From the NCBI GenBank assembly GCA_937951615.1, contig CALFBH010000084.1, forward strand, positions 1-64,000: DNA of 64,000 nt, in the 5' to 3' direction. This DNA is from an uncultured Saprospiraceae bacterium (GTDB taxonomy: Bacteria; Bacteroidota; Bacteroidia; Chitinophagales; Saprospiraceae). Under the pieces are notes generated by a model. That model worked only from the letters and a program-made list of their open reading frames with translations. It made no database searches and was not told the origin of the DNA. Below are positions 45,528 to 54,891 of this stretch, piece after piece; positions within the stretch are counted from its first letter, which is position 1; every line of letters begins with the position of its first letter. The position numbers were made by a program, and so were the translations under genes.

Positions 45528-46076
45528 CTATATTTATTCACGTTTCGTGTAAATGGTTTTAATAAAAAAATTAAATTCTGAATAACGCAACAAATAACGT
45601 CTAATTCAGGATATTATTCTGACACGTAAAGTACATCTGTTGCGATCCCTTAATTTAGAAGCAAGTTGCCACAGTTGATTTTAAGTAAAAAAATGCCTAG
45701 CGAATAAAATTTCGTAAAATCACTTTTAGTGGAGTATTTTCAGAATATTATTTGATTTTAATTTTAAAAATTAAAATGATCGAAACGTAAATATTTAGAT
45801 AATAAAGTATCATCATCACAAAAATAAACAGAAAATTCAAGCTTTGAAAAATAATTTAGTGAAACTGAAGCGAGTGTATAATATCTTCGAACGAAAGGCA
45901 ATGCCCATCAGATTATCTCCACTATACATATTTTTATTATCCTAAACTTTACATTAAAAAAATAAATTAGTATCTTTGAGGCAAATTCTAAGCCTACCTA
46001 CACTACAAGACGCCACACCCATACCACTTATTCAAAAAACAAAAACAAGACTATTAGGTCTTAAACAACATCAATT
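45528..46076. other. AT-rich intergenic region between NACHT and PorE-like genes
   Basis: About 550 bases with no convincing gene. Very AT-rich, in keeping with the NACHT gene, until about 45.95 kb, where composition returns to that of the PorE-like gene. A possible boundary of acquired DNA. The promoter box of the downstream gene is at 45971. Confidence 0.5.
45971..45978 (+). promoter_or_regulatory. -7 box of the PorE-like gene
   Basis: TATCTTTG matches TAnnTTTG; a TTTAC about 20 bases upstream may be a degenerate -33. Leader of roughly 100 bases to the ATG. Confidence 0.5.
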
Positions 46077-48698
46077 ATGTATAAATACATGTTCGTCTTG
46101 CTCCTTTTGTGTATCAGTTCATCAGCATATACACAAGATATTAATACCAGTCTGAGCTGGAAAAAGAAAGTAAAAGTCGCGGAAGAAATGGCCAGCAATG
46201 GCAATTATGCAGAAGCGGCTATGTACTATCGAAGTGCCTGGAGCGACAAGAAGGAAAAAACCGAACTGGCTTATCAGGCGGGTCAAAATTTCTTCAAAGC
46301 ACGCGATTATAAAATGGCTGCAAAAGCTTATGAGCCTGTAAAGAATCTCAATAATAAATATCCAAATGTCGGCTACAAATATGCCATGAGCATGAAAAAT
46401 TTCGGTCGATACAAATCGGCTATGACAGCATTTGAAAAGTTTAGATCGGCTGCCAGTCCTGCACCCGCTATGCGTGCAGCTATCAATCAGCATATCGAAG
46501 GTTGCAAATTGGGGCAAAGCCTCAAAGATGACAACACACCAATTCCCCTCCAAGCCAAACATGCGGGTAATACGCTGAATAGCGCTAAAAGAGAATTTGC
46601 CCCCATTCCACACGGTGCAAATGGTTTATATTTTTCTTCTACTTCTAAAGGTGGTGCAAAAATATTCAGTAGCAACGACCGGGGAAATGGACAGTGGAAC
46701 AGCCCTATTCCAGCAAGTTTTGTCCGCAATCCGGAGAAGTTGCATTATGGCAATGGCTCTTTCAGTCCCGACCAGGAAAAATTCTATTTTACACAATGCG
46801 ACATCAACGAACAGGGAGCATCTTTGTGTAATATTTATTTATTACAAAAGAAAGGCGGTTTATGGCAAGCTGCCGTCAGATTGCCCGATCATATCAATGA
46901 AGCCGGCACCAACACCACACATCCTTGTCTTGTCATTGATGGAGAAACGGAATACCTTTATTTTTCTTCCAATCGTCTGGAAGGACAGGGCGGCATGGAC
47001 TTATGGTATATTTCCAAAAATATAAATGAAGACCTCGAAAAGTTCACCTTGCCCAATAATCTGGGACGAAGCATCAATACAATGGGCGACGATATTACGC
47101 CATTTTACGATGCCGTGAATAAAAAATTATATTTCAGTTCTGACGGACAAATCAGCATTGGCGGTTTTGATGTTTATGTTGCCGAAGGCGAAAAATCAAC
47201 TTGGACAGGTATGCAAAACATGAAATATCCAGTCAATTCCAGTTATGATGATATGTATTACGCCATTCGTCCGGGCACAAATACCGCATACATGGTGTCC
47301 AATCGCCTACAGGAAGGATCCAAAGAAAGTTCTCTGGATGATGATATTTTTGTGGTCAGCGAACGAACTGCCGAGATTTTTGTACGAGGCAATATTTCTT
47401 CTGAAGGCCAGCCTGTCCAGAAAGTAGAGATGTCTTTATACAAAAAGAATGAAGCCGACAATATGCGCAAAATACTGGGACAGGTAGCCACCGACGGAAC
47501 CTATAGTTTTCAGTTGCAGCCCAATCAGTCTTACCGCCTAAAAGTTGTAAAAGACGGTTATCAGGAAAGTGAATTTGAATTTATAACCGAAGATCCGACA
47601 GCCACACAGGAAATTACCCATGATTTTAAGTTGGAAAAGATAGGCAAACCTATTGCAAAAACACCAGAGCCACCTGTTGTATCTACCCCCACTAAAGTGG
47701 TAGAGGAAGTCATCTCACAGCCTTCTAAGGTCCAACTCGCCGAGGAGGTTATGAAAGTTCCGGCAGTTACTCAGGCTACTCCTCCTGTTGTTATCGAGCA
47801 ACCCGTTCAGGAAACTGTAGTAGAGACGCTCGAAGAAACTATTGTACAAGTACCGGTGCAAGCTGTCGTGCAAGAAACTGTCGTCGAAACTTTGGATGAA
47901 ACGATTGTGCAAATTCCCGAACAAACTGCTGTACAAGAAATAGTCGTTGAGACTTTGGATGAAACCATTGTACAAGTACCAGAACAAGCTACTACAGAAA
48001 TGCGCGAGTCCACTACGCTACCAGAAACACCTTCTGAAAAACTTTCTATCACTTCTGCGCCCCGACCAGGATTGGGCAAAGGAGATGCACGAGTAGAGAT
48101 TAAAGAAGATACTGCTCCAAGTGTTCAGATTATTTCTGAAGATATTCCAACAACAACAATTACAGAAAGCGTCGTAGAATCTGGCCCCACTCCCATACCC
48201 ACTGTTGGTACTATTGTAGACACGCCGCCTGTTTTTGTGAAAGAATCAGAAGTGGTCACGTATCCGACAACGACATACACCAGCAGCCCAGTCACTACGA
48301 CTTATCCAACTTATGCAGAAACAACAACTTACGATACCTATCCATCATCAACAACGACAACGAGCGAATATACCGACAATACTTATACAGAAAGCTACAG
48401 CAACGCCACAAGTTATTCCTCCACGCCTTCTATTGGTTATGGTACGGAATATCGGGTACAATTGGCTGCCCTAAAGGATTATAAAGACCACAAATTTGAA
48501 AAAATTCGCAATCTTGGCAATGTCATTTTGGAAGGTACAGACACACAAGTTGGCTACCTCACCCGAGTCATGATCGATGGTTTTACCTCAAAGCGCGATG
48601 CAAAAGAGGTGATGGAACAAGCAAAGTCCCTCGGCTTCGACCGTGCTTTTGTCATCAAATATAAGGACGGAATGCGAACGAATCAGATGTCGCGGTGA
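46077..48698 (+). CDS. PorE-like TPR/beta-propeller protein with C-terminal SPOR domain
   Basis: 873 aa. Signal peptide MYKYMFVLLLLCISSSAYTQ. TPR helices at ~25-130 (NYAEAAMYYRSAW, YKMAAKAYEPV), a PD40-type beta-propeller at ~165-415 (GLYFSSTSKGG, YLYFSSNRLEGQGGMDLWYI, KLYFSSDGQISIGGFDVYVAE), and a carboxypeptidase-regulatory-like domain (~443-510). This order matches PorE, the T9SS-associated periplasmic protein that normally ends in a peptidoglycan-binding OmpA domain. Here a ~260-residue Thr/Val/Glu-rich linker follows, with three near-repeats of VVETLDETIVQVPEQ, and the end is a SPOR domain (YRVQLAALKDYKDHKFEKI, VMIDGFTSKRDAKEVMEQA). SPOR also binds peptidoglycan, so the anchor is swapped. 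Gene monocistronic. Confidence 0.85.
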   Translation: MYKYMFVLLLLCISSSAYTQDINTSLSWKKKVKVAEEMASNGNYAEAAMYYRSAWSDKKEKTELAYQAGQNFFKARDYKMAAKAYEPVKNLNNKYPNVGYKYAMSMKNFGRYKSAMTAFEKFRSAASPAPAMRAAINQHIEGCKLGQSLKDDNTPIPLQAKHAGNTLNSAKREFAPIPHGANGLYFSSTSKGGAKIFSSNDRGNGQWNSPIPASFVRNPEKLHYGNGSFSPDQEKFYFTQCDINEQGASLCNIYLLQKKGGLWQAAVRLPDHINEAGTNTTHPCLVIDGETEYLYFSSNRLEGQGGMDLWYISKNINEDLEKFTLPNNLGRSINTMGDDITPFYDAVNKKLYFSSDGQISIGGFDVYVAEGEKSTWTGMQNMKYPVNSSYDDMYYAIRPGTNTAYMVSNRLQEGSKESSLDDDIFVVSERTAEIFVRGNISSEGQPVQKVEMSLYKKNEADNMRKILGQVATDGTYSFQLQPNQSYRLKVVKDGYQESEFEFITEDPTATQEITHDFKLEKIGKPIAKTPEPPVVSTPTKVVEEVISQPSKVQLAEEVMKVPAVTQATPPVVIEQPVQETVVETLEETIVQVPVQAVVQETVVETLDETIVQIPEQTAVQEIVVETLDETIVQVPEQATTEMRESTTLPETPSEKLSITSAPRPGLGKGDARVEIKEDTAPSVQIISEDIPTTTITESVVESGPTPIPTVGTIVDTPPVFVKESEVVTYPTTTYTSSPVTTTYPTYAETTTYDTYPSSTTTTSEYTDNTYTESYSNATSYSSTPSIGYGTEYRVQLAALKDYKDHKFEKIRNLGNVILEGTDTQVGYLTRVMIDGFTSKRDAKEVMEQAKSLGFDRAFVIKYKDGMRTNQMSR

Positions 48699-48700
48699 TT

Positions 48701-48900
48701 GGTTGCGAGTTGATGGGTTGCGGGTTGATGGGTTGCGAGTTGATGGGTTGCGAGTTGATGTGGGTTAATTTTGCGTAGCAAAATTCATCATTATTCATTG
48801 ACTCTAATCACCAATCACCAGTATTTTTTAGCCACGAATGTTTACATTACAGATTCCCAATCCACTAGTCACCAGTTACCAATACCCCAATCACTAAACA
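48701..48900. repeat. 15-bp tandem repeat and CAATCACC words
   Basis: Four tandem copies of GGTTGCGAGTTGATG (48701-48760, one variant) start two bases after the PorE-like stop codon. CAATCACCA, CCACTAGTCACC and similar words follow to the end of the next gene, with complements at 49980-50010 and 57375. No gene. Confidence 0.7.
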
Positions 48901-49976
48901 CCAACATGCGAATCATCACAAAAAGGACCAGCTTTGGTTAGTTTACAATTACAAAGACGGGCATTGCCAGTGCGCTGCGCTTCAAAAAGTATGGGCTTGA
49001 ACTTAGTGCCATGATGCGAACCATCACAAAAAGGCTGGGTTTTGCTCATGCCGCATTGACACCATAAATATTTTTCTCCTTTTTCTAAATGAACGGAACT
49101 TGGTTCAGCGGAGGTGGTTTTTGTTTTTTGATGCGCTTTAGATAATTCGCTATTCGGATCTTTTGATTTTATAAATGGAAATAAATAAGCGGCTGTCCAG
49201 TGTTCTTTTGGATCATTGTCCAAACCATATTCACTTGGAAATTCACGATTAAAAGTAGCGGTGCCAAACAATTGATCCCAAATAGAAAACATGTTCCCGA
49301 AATTGCCATTGGGATCGCTGATGCCATCGCGACGGGACTTGCCATGGTGGGCATGGTGAAAGGCTGGTGTGATGAAAATATGTTCCCACAAAACAGCAAG
49401 TGGCTGTAAGAATTTATAGCGATATAAAAATTTGTCATACTGCACAGTACTATGCGAACTGATAATGATGACCTGTTTCAAGACCAGCCCAATTGCCATT
49501 GCCTTAGCTCCACCAAGAAAAGTAAAAATACCCAGCCACCACAGATTGGGCATCATGACATAATACAAAAAGGCATTGCGATAAGACACAAAAAAGCCCA
49601 TCTCCTCCGCCTGATGATGAGGGCGATGTAGTTTCCACAAAAAAGGATATTCGTGAGCAGAGCGATGATACCAGTATTGTAAAAAATCATCTACCAACAA
49701 AAATACCAAGAGGGACAGCCAAAGACTTGTTTCGCCCAAGCTGTCTTGAATAGAAGGGAAAAAGCTATGGAAAAGAAAAATCGCACCCAAAACAATTAAT
49801 GGTTTAAGGACTAACATCAAAACAAATCCACCGCCCATTTCCTGAATCCAGTCTCCTTTTGTCCGTTGTGTACGATGCCAGTATCCTGTAGCAATTTCTA
49901 ATAAGATAAAAAAGACAAGAATGCCCATGACGAGGTAAATGTCCATATACGGGATGCCAAAAAGTGCGTCGTTCAT
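48894..49976 (-). CDS. Fatty-acid/sterol desaturase-family hydroxylase fused to two CDGSH motifs
   Basis: 360 aa. Residues ~1-280 are a membrane di-iron hydroxylase: several hydrophobic helices and the histidine clusters HRSAH, HRPHH and HHAHH, which bind two irons in the sterol desaturase/fatty acid hydroxylase superfamily. After a polar linker (~280-300), residues ~303-360 hold two CDGSH-type iron-sulfur half-sites: CQCGMSKTQPFCDGSH and CNCKLTKAGPFCDDSH. Each has the C-x-C-x9-C-x3-H spacing for a 2Fe-2S cluster. The fusion suggests that the cluster domain passes electrons to the di-iron site (inference). Substrate unknown. Single gene divergent from the SLC13-type transporter. Confidence 0.88.
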   Translation of the reverse strand: MNDALFGIPYMDIYLVMGILVFFILLEIATGYWHRTQRTKGDWIQEMGGGFVLMLVLKPLIVLGAIFLFHSFFPSIQDSLGETSLWLSLLVFLLVDDFLQYWYHRSAHEYPFLWKLHRPHHQAEEMGFFVSYRNAFLYYVMMPNLWWLGIFTFLGGAKAMAIGLVLKQVIIISSHSTVQYDKFLYRYKFLQPLAVLWEHIFITPAFHHAHHGKSRRDGISDPNGNFGNMFSIWDQLFGTATFNREFPSEYGLDNDPKEHWTAAYLFPFIKSKDPNSELSKAHQKTKTTSAEPSSVHLEKGEKYLWCQCGMSKTQPFCDGSHHGTKFKPILFEAQRTGNARLCNCKLTKAGPFCDDSHVGV

Positions 49977-50131
49977 AGTGTAGTGATTCGTAATTGATGA
50001 CTAGTGATTGGGGGAGAAAAATTTTGGCGATATGAAAACCAAAGAAAATCAGATTACAAAATACATTTTACAGCACAAAATGCATAAAAAAGCTGGATAA
50101 TTTGTTTATTGGTCTCAACACAATTATAAAT

Positions 50132-51616
50132 ATGAGTACAAACAAGAACACCAACACCCAGCAAATAGGATTGATTCTAGGCCCGCTATTATTTGTGCTG
50201 ACCTTACTCTTTTTTCATCCCGAAGGCTTATCTGTTCCCGCAAATGCTGTGCTGGCAACTGTCCTGTGGATGGCGATTTGGTGGATTACAGAAGCTGTGC
50301 CGATTACCGTGACGGCTTTATTGCCAATCGTCTTATTTCCATTGAGTGGTGGATTGGATTTGAAAAGTACGACTGCATCTTATGCCCACAAATATATCTT
50401 TCTGTATATGGGCGGTTTTATCATTGCAATTGCGATTGAGAAATGGAATTTACATAAAAGAATTGCCCTGACGATTATCAGTTTTATTGGGACAGGCATT
50501 TCGAGAATTATTTTGGGTTTTATGTTGGCAACGGCATTTATGTCCATGTGGATTTCCAATACAGCTACTTCGGTTATGATGTTGCCTATTGGTCTGGCAA
50601 TCATTGCCCAACTCAAAGACCATCCTGATACAGAAGAAGATGAAAACCTAATTTTCGGAAAAGCCCTGATGTTGGCGATTGCTTATTCAGCTTCTATAGG
50701 TGGCATGGCTACGCTCATCGGCACACCGCCCAATCTGGTCTTGGCTGGTATTGTGCAGGAGCTGTATGGCATAGAGATTAGCTTTGCGCAATGGTTTCAG
50801 TTTGGCTTGCCGATTTCGATTATATTGCTGTTTATTTGTTGGCAATATTTGACGAAAGTCGCTTTCAAATTCCACCAAAATGAATTTCCTGGTGGCAGGG
50901 CAGAAATCAAACGATTACTGACTCAACTGGGCAAAATGGGTAGAGAAGAAAAAATAGTCCTAACGGTTTTTATCATGACCGCCGCACTTTGGATTTTCCG
51001 TTCTTATTTGCAAAATTTTATTCCTCAATTGGATGATACCATCATTGCCATGACAGCAGGCATCACTCTATTTTTACTGCCAGCGAGCAAGTCGGGGGAG
51101 AAAATCATTACCTGGGAAGAAGCCGTAAAAATGCCCTGGGGAATTATTCTGCTCTTTGGTGGCGGCATGGCTTTGGCGGCCGGTTTTCAGGGGAGCGGAC
51201 TGGCAGAGTGGATTGGGAGTCAGTTTACTTTATTGAAAGGATTGCATATTTTGGCGATTATTGTGATACTGATTGCTGCGGTCAATTTCCTAACTGAAAT
51301 CACGTCCAATCTGGCGACAACTGCCATGTTATTGCCTATTCTCGCGCCAATGGCTCTGGCGATTGATGTACATCCTTACACCTTGATGGTAGCCGCTACA
51401 GTAGCCGCTTCTTGTGCATTTATGTTACCCGTTGCGACGCCACCCAATGCGGTGGTTTTTGGTTCCGGCTACCTTCGTATTCCCGACATGGTCAAGACTG
51501 GAATCTGGATGAATTTGATTTCGATTATTCTATTGTCAGCAATGGTGTATTTTGTATTGCCGATGTTGTGGGGTTTTGTGCCGACGGATTTTCCTGATGG
51601 GTTTATCGGGAAATGA
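50132..51616 (+). CDS. SLC13/DASS-family anion:sodium symporter
   Basis: 494 aa from the ATG at 50132; an in-frame TTG ten codons earlier is less likely. Integral inner-membrane protein with about 11-13 helices. DASS features are clear: IAYSASIGGMATLIGTPPNL (first substrate/sodium motif, with NTATSV before it), then the symmetrical TEITSNLATTAMLLPILAP and LPVATPPNAVVFG. The family imports di- and tricarboxylates, sulfate or phosphate with sodium; I favour a dicarboxylate but the sequence does not decide. Length is normal. Terminator directly after the stop codon. Confidence 0.9.
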   Translation: MSTNKNTNTQQIGLILGPLLFVLTLLFFHPEGLSVPANAVLATVLWMAIWWITEAVPITVTALLPIVLFPLSGGLDLKSTTASYAHKYIFLYMGGFIIAIAIEKWNLHKRIALTIISFIGTGISRIILGFMLATAFMSMWISNTATSVMMLPIGLAIIAQLKDHPDTEEDENLIFGKALMLAIAYSASIGGMATLIGTPPNLVLAGIVQELYGIEISFAQWFQFGLPISIILLFICWQYLTKVAFKFHQNEFPGGRAEIKRLLTQLGKMGREEKIVLTVFIMTAALWIFRSYLQNFIPQLDDTIIAMTAGITLFLLPASKSGEKIITWEEAVKMPWGIILLFGGGMALAAGFQGSGLAEWIGSQFTLLKGLHILAIIVILIAAVNFLTEITSNLATTAMLLPILAPMALAIDVHPYTLMVAATVAASCAFMLPVATPPNAVVFGSGYLRIPDMVKTGIWMNLISIILLSAMVYFVLPMLWGFVPTDFPDGFIGK

Positions 51617-51617
51617 T

Positions 51618-51653
51618 AAAAAAAGGCCATCCGAAATACAGATGGCCTTATCA
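51618..51653. terminator. Bidirectional terminator
   Basis: AAGGCCATC (51623-51631) and GATGGCCTT (51641-51649) form a 9-bp stem with A-rich and T-rich flanks on both sides, between the convergent symporter and metalloprotease genes. Confidence 0.85.
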
Positions 51654-51695
51654 AAAACAATATTTGCTATTATCCTAACAGGAAAAATAAAATCA

Positions 51696-53519
51696 CTAGT
51701 TTGCGATGATTAGTTTTTGGGTTTCCAGAATATCTCCTGAAGTATATACCAGATAATAAAACCCAGGAGTCAGTTGACTGTTGAAAAAAGTATGGTAATG
51801 ACTCCCTGTGTCATAATTGCTAGCTACTAACTCATTAACCTTTTTCCCAGTAGCGTCATAAATAGAAAGATTTACCAGTCCGTTTGACGTAACAGTGAAC
51901 TCAATATCCAGAAAATCTGACATTGGATTTGGAGCTATTTTCAAAAAATTTCCTGCAAATAATTCTGCATCAGCAGCCTCAGATGTTATTGCTTCTGCGA
52001 GAGGATTATCGATTATTTCAGAAATAACTTCGGTTTCGCCAGAATTTGTGCTAAGCAAACGTGGGAGATTAGCATTACAATTTCCCAAAATTGCAGAAAA
52101 AGTTCCACCATTCTGTATTTGAAATCCGTTATTCAGGTCAATATATGTTCCAGCTCTAAAACTTAGATCACCATTATTCTGACAAATGACGTTTCCTATT
52201 GTGTACATGGATACATCAGCAGAGTAGTTGCCCATTACATTAGCATTAATTGTTTCTGGGCTAATACCAACATTCGTCCAGTTTTCTCTGTAATTGCGAA
52301 TATTATTGGCTTGCTCGTCAAGCCATCTGGCATTATCAAAACTGTTGGCAACTCCTGTTGGGTTACCGCCTACGTTGATATTTGGATTAGAAAAATGTTG
52401 TACGCGGCAAGAGGTGGCTAGTCCACATGGTGCCGCACCTGTTCTTGCCATAATAGTACGTTGTCTATTTGTACCGCCAGGTTGAATGACCATTCCACGA
52501 TTATAGCTGCTACCAGGACTTTCATGGCGTGCTCCCATGATATGCCCTAATTCGTGAGTAAACGTAAAGCGTCCATCGGTAATAGAGGGTACAGAGCAGA
52601 TAGCATAGGCATCGGCTTCATCTACGTCCACGTCCATTGCTTGTCCGAATAAAGTTCCACCAGCCATATTTTGACTAATAACCAGAATATTCAAATCTGC
52701 CCTATAGTTATTTCGATAAGCATTAACATTAGTATATGGAGCATTATTATTGAAAAATTGTAGTAATTCTGTTGAATAATCTATGCTATTGATATTGGTA
52801 AGTCCCAAATCTTCGAAGACATTAAACACTCTGACTGTTGCAATTTCAAAACGTAAGACCACATTACTGTTAATAAATGCTATATTTGACTCATCAATTG
52901 CACCGTAAGCAAATAAATGTAAATCGCCAGGTATAACTGCTACGGCATCATCTGTAAATCCGATTAATACTCTAACTTTGCAACCGTTGTCATTCGGTAT
53001 AGTACGTTCTTCTGTATTAAAATGATCTCTTTCAGTGGAATCGTGAGTGCCGCAAATTGGTGTATCTGCATAAACATCATAACGAATTAACATATGAATT
53101 TGTCCTTCTAATGGTAAAATAGTTACCAAGTTTTCACCATCATAGAACTTTGAAATTAACTGTTGCTCCTTCACGGTAAAGTAGATGGCCGAACCGTCAT
53201 TTAGAGTACCATAATAAGAATTGATTCCGTTTTCTCTTTCTTCGGATTCCATTACGGCAACCTGCTGAATACCACGATTTTTTAAGGAAAATTCAATTGA
53301 TTCATTACGAACAAATTCTGTATTTACCGTAATTAACTCTATCGTTTCAACGTTTTCCTTTTGCGAGTAATATTGGAAGTGTTGCTGTGCTTTTTCACTA
53401 AGCGTATTTTTTCCTACTTTCTCATAGGAAATTAAACTCTGACCATTAGTCAATAAGGGAAAAAAACAAGTAAAAGCAACCAACCAAAAAAGTTGATGTT
53501 TAAAAATTATTTTTCCCAT
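51696..53519 (-). CDS. Secreted reprolysin-like metalloprotease with T9SS sorting domain
   Basis: 607 aa. Signal peptide MGKIIFKHQLFWLVAFTCFFP...NGQ. A propeptide of ~150 residues precedes a metallopeptidase: CKVRVLIGFTDDAVAV, an ADLNILVISQNMAGGTLFGQA strand, and the extended zinc site FTHELGHIMGARHE (~320; HExxHxxGxxH, metzincin type). A Gly/Asn-rich segment with LSFRAGTYIDLNNGFQIQNGG follows, the same C-terminal box seen in the big LRR proteins. A type-A T9SS sorting domain ends it (KIAPNPMSDFLDIEF, LTPGFYYLVYTSG). It starts 1 base after the stop of the S74-type gene, so the two form an operon and the upstream protein may be a partner or substrate (inference). Confidence 0.9.
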   Translation of the reverse strand: MGKIIFKHQLFWLVAFTCFFPLLTNGQSLISYEKVGKNTLSEKAQQHFQYYSQKENVETIELITVNTEFVRNESIEFSLKNRGIQQVAVMESEERENGINSYYGTLNDGSAIYFTVKEQQLISKFYDGENLVTILPLEGQIHMLIRYDVYADTPICGTHDSTERDHFNTEERTIPNDNGCKVRVLIGFTDDAVAVIPGDLHLFAYGAIDESNIAFINSNVVLRFEIATVRVFNVFEDLGLTNINSIDYSTELLQFFNNNAPYTNVNAYRNNYRADLNILVISQNMAGGTLFGQAMDVDVDEADAYAICSVPSITDGRFTFTHELGHIMGARHESPGSSYNRGMVIQPGGTNRQRTIMARTGAAPCGLATSCRVQHFSNPNINVGGNPTGVANSFDNARWLDEQANNIRNYRENWTNVGISPETINANVMGNYSADVSMYTIGNVICQNNGDLSFRAGTYIDLNNGFQIQNGGTFSAILGNCNANLPRLLSTNSGETEVISEIIDNPLAEAITSEAADAELFAGNFLKIAPNPMSDFLDIEFTVTSNGLVNLSIYDATGKKVNELVASNYDTGSHYHTFFNSQLTPGFYYLVYTSGDILETQKLIIAN

Positions 53520-53520
53520 T

Positions 53521-54891
53521 TTAATCTAATTTTTGATTAATAATTTTCTTTAAATCCTCTATTTGTTTTTGCTGAGCCGCAATTTGCATTTGCTGCTCTT
53601 TCATACCTTCAACCAAGATAGGAATCACAGAGCTATAGCTCATGGAGTAAATATCATTTTCCTTATCATAGGTGACGGCTTCGGGAATGATTTCTTCTAC
53701 TTCCTGAGCAATAAATCCGTAGGTGTCTTTAGAGGCAGCTTTGGCATTTGAATCAGTAATTTTCAGTTCTTTCAGGTCTTTCGCGGATAGTTTTTCGGGT
53801 TCGACGGTAGAGAGTAATTCTTTACTGACAGTTGTTTTTTGAATCACTTCATCAGGAGCTATCCCTTCATCGTCAATGGATGCAGTTATATTTGAATCAT
53901 CAGTTTTATCCTCTGTGTGAATCGGAAGGATTTGGTCATTGGTTTTTATACCGATTTCTGAATTATTCATGAATTCTTCATTCTCGGAAACGGAATTTTT
54001 ATAGTTAAACAACTTTCCTTCTAGTTGCATAATTTTTCCGATTGCATTATCGATTCCACGAATATTTTCCTTAGCCCTTCTGTCAGAAAGGGTATATTCA
54101 TATTGTCGATACAAAGATTTGAAATAACCATAGTTCCAGGTTGAAGCCGTAGTCCCACAATAACCGACATTATCACTTGCTGGAAGTACCAGATTAAATC
54201 TACTTATTGAATTTGGATCTACGTAATAGTTTGAATTATTCGCGTCGCCGATGTAAGGAGTATATATCCGGTTTGCACTAGCATCAACAAATAATGTAGT
54301 ATTATCAACTCTAAGATCTCCATTATTATCGTGCTGGAGAAGGAGAGATGTTCCACTATTGGTTATGACTTCATTTCCGTCGATTCTTAAGGCTCCTTGT
54401 ATCTGTAATGCGCCTGTATTGGCAGTACCATTGGCATCGGCACCATTGGGCAGATCAAGCCTTCCGTTATTTTGAAGTGTCATTCTGATGACATTGTTGA
54501 TAGCCCACCTTGTGTAAGCATCTCGTTCAATCCTGACAGACCAATTTCCATCGCCATCCAATAATCCAAAACTGTTGCTATTGTTATGATACAAATAGCC
54601 CCTGTTAGTTCCTACTCTGTTTCTAATGACCAATCCTCTGTCCGATCTTACTGCCCAATAACCTGTGTTTAATGCCTGAAGATAAGTACCGTACGATTGT
54701 GAATATAGTCCTCTACTCCCTGCTGTTCTTATCCAATTCCCGTATACATCTCCTGCGACATGTAGTTTGTGAGCTGGACTGTTTGTACCAATGCCAACCC
54801 GATTATTGGTGACTCTGATAACTTGTGAAAAGCCTTCTGAAAGAAATAACAAAAGGCAGATCATTAAAAATGATAATTTTGTAACTTTCAT
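53521..54891 (-). CDS. Secreted tail-fibre-like protein with S74 intramolecular chaperone
   Basis: 456 aa. Signal peptide MKVTKLSFLMICLLLFLSEGFSQ. The N-terminus has the usual RVGIGTNSPAHKLHVAGDVYGN surface-repeat motif. A glycine/asparagine-rich beta region follows to ~270. The C-terminus is a Peptidase_S74/endosialidase chaperone: LSDRRAKENIRGID (the Ser and Lys of the self-cleaving dyad), then YGFIAQEVEEIIPEAV, MSYSSVIPILVEGM and a coiled coil (QQMQIAAQQKQIEDLKKII). In the family this domain trimerises the fibre and then cuts itself off. A ~90-residue acidic insert sits between the dyad and the FIAQEVEE strand. First gene of the operon with the metalloprotease. Confidence 0.88.
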   Translation of the reverse strand: MKVTKLSFLMICLLLFLSEGFSQVIRVTNNRVGIGTNSPAHKLHVAGDVYGNWIRTAGSRGLYSQSYGTYLQALNTGYWAVRSDRGLVIRNRVGTNRGYLYHNNSNSFGLLDGDGNWSVRIERDAYTRWAINNVIRMTLQNNGRLDLPNGADANGTANTGALQIQGALRIDGNEVITNSGTSLLLQHDNNGDLRVDNTTLFVDASANRIYTPYIGDANNSNYYVDPNSISRFNLVLPASDNVGYCGTTASTWNYGYFKSLYRQYEYTLSDRRAKENIRGIDNAIGKIMQLEGKLFNYKNSVSENEEFMNNSEIGIKTNDQILPIHTEDKTDDSNITASIDDEGIAPDEVIQKTTVSKELLSTVEPEKLSAKDLKELKITDSNAKAASKDTYGFIAQEVEEIIPEAVTYDKENDIYSMSYSSVIPILVEGMKEQQMQIAAQQKQIEDLKKIINQKLD

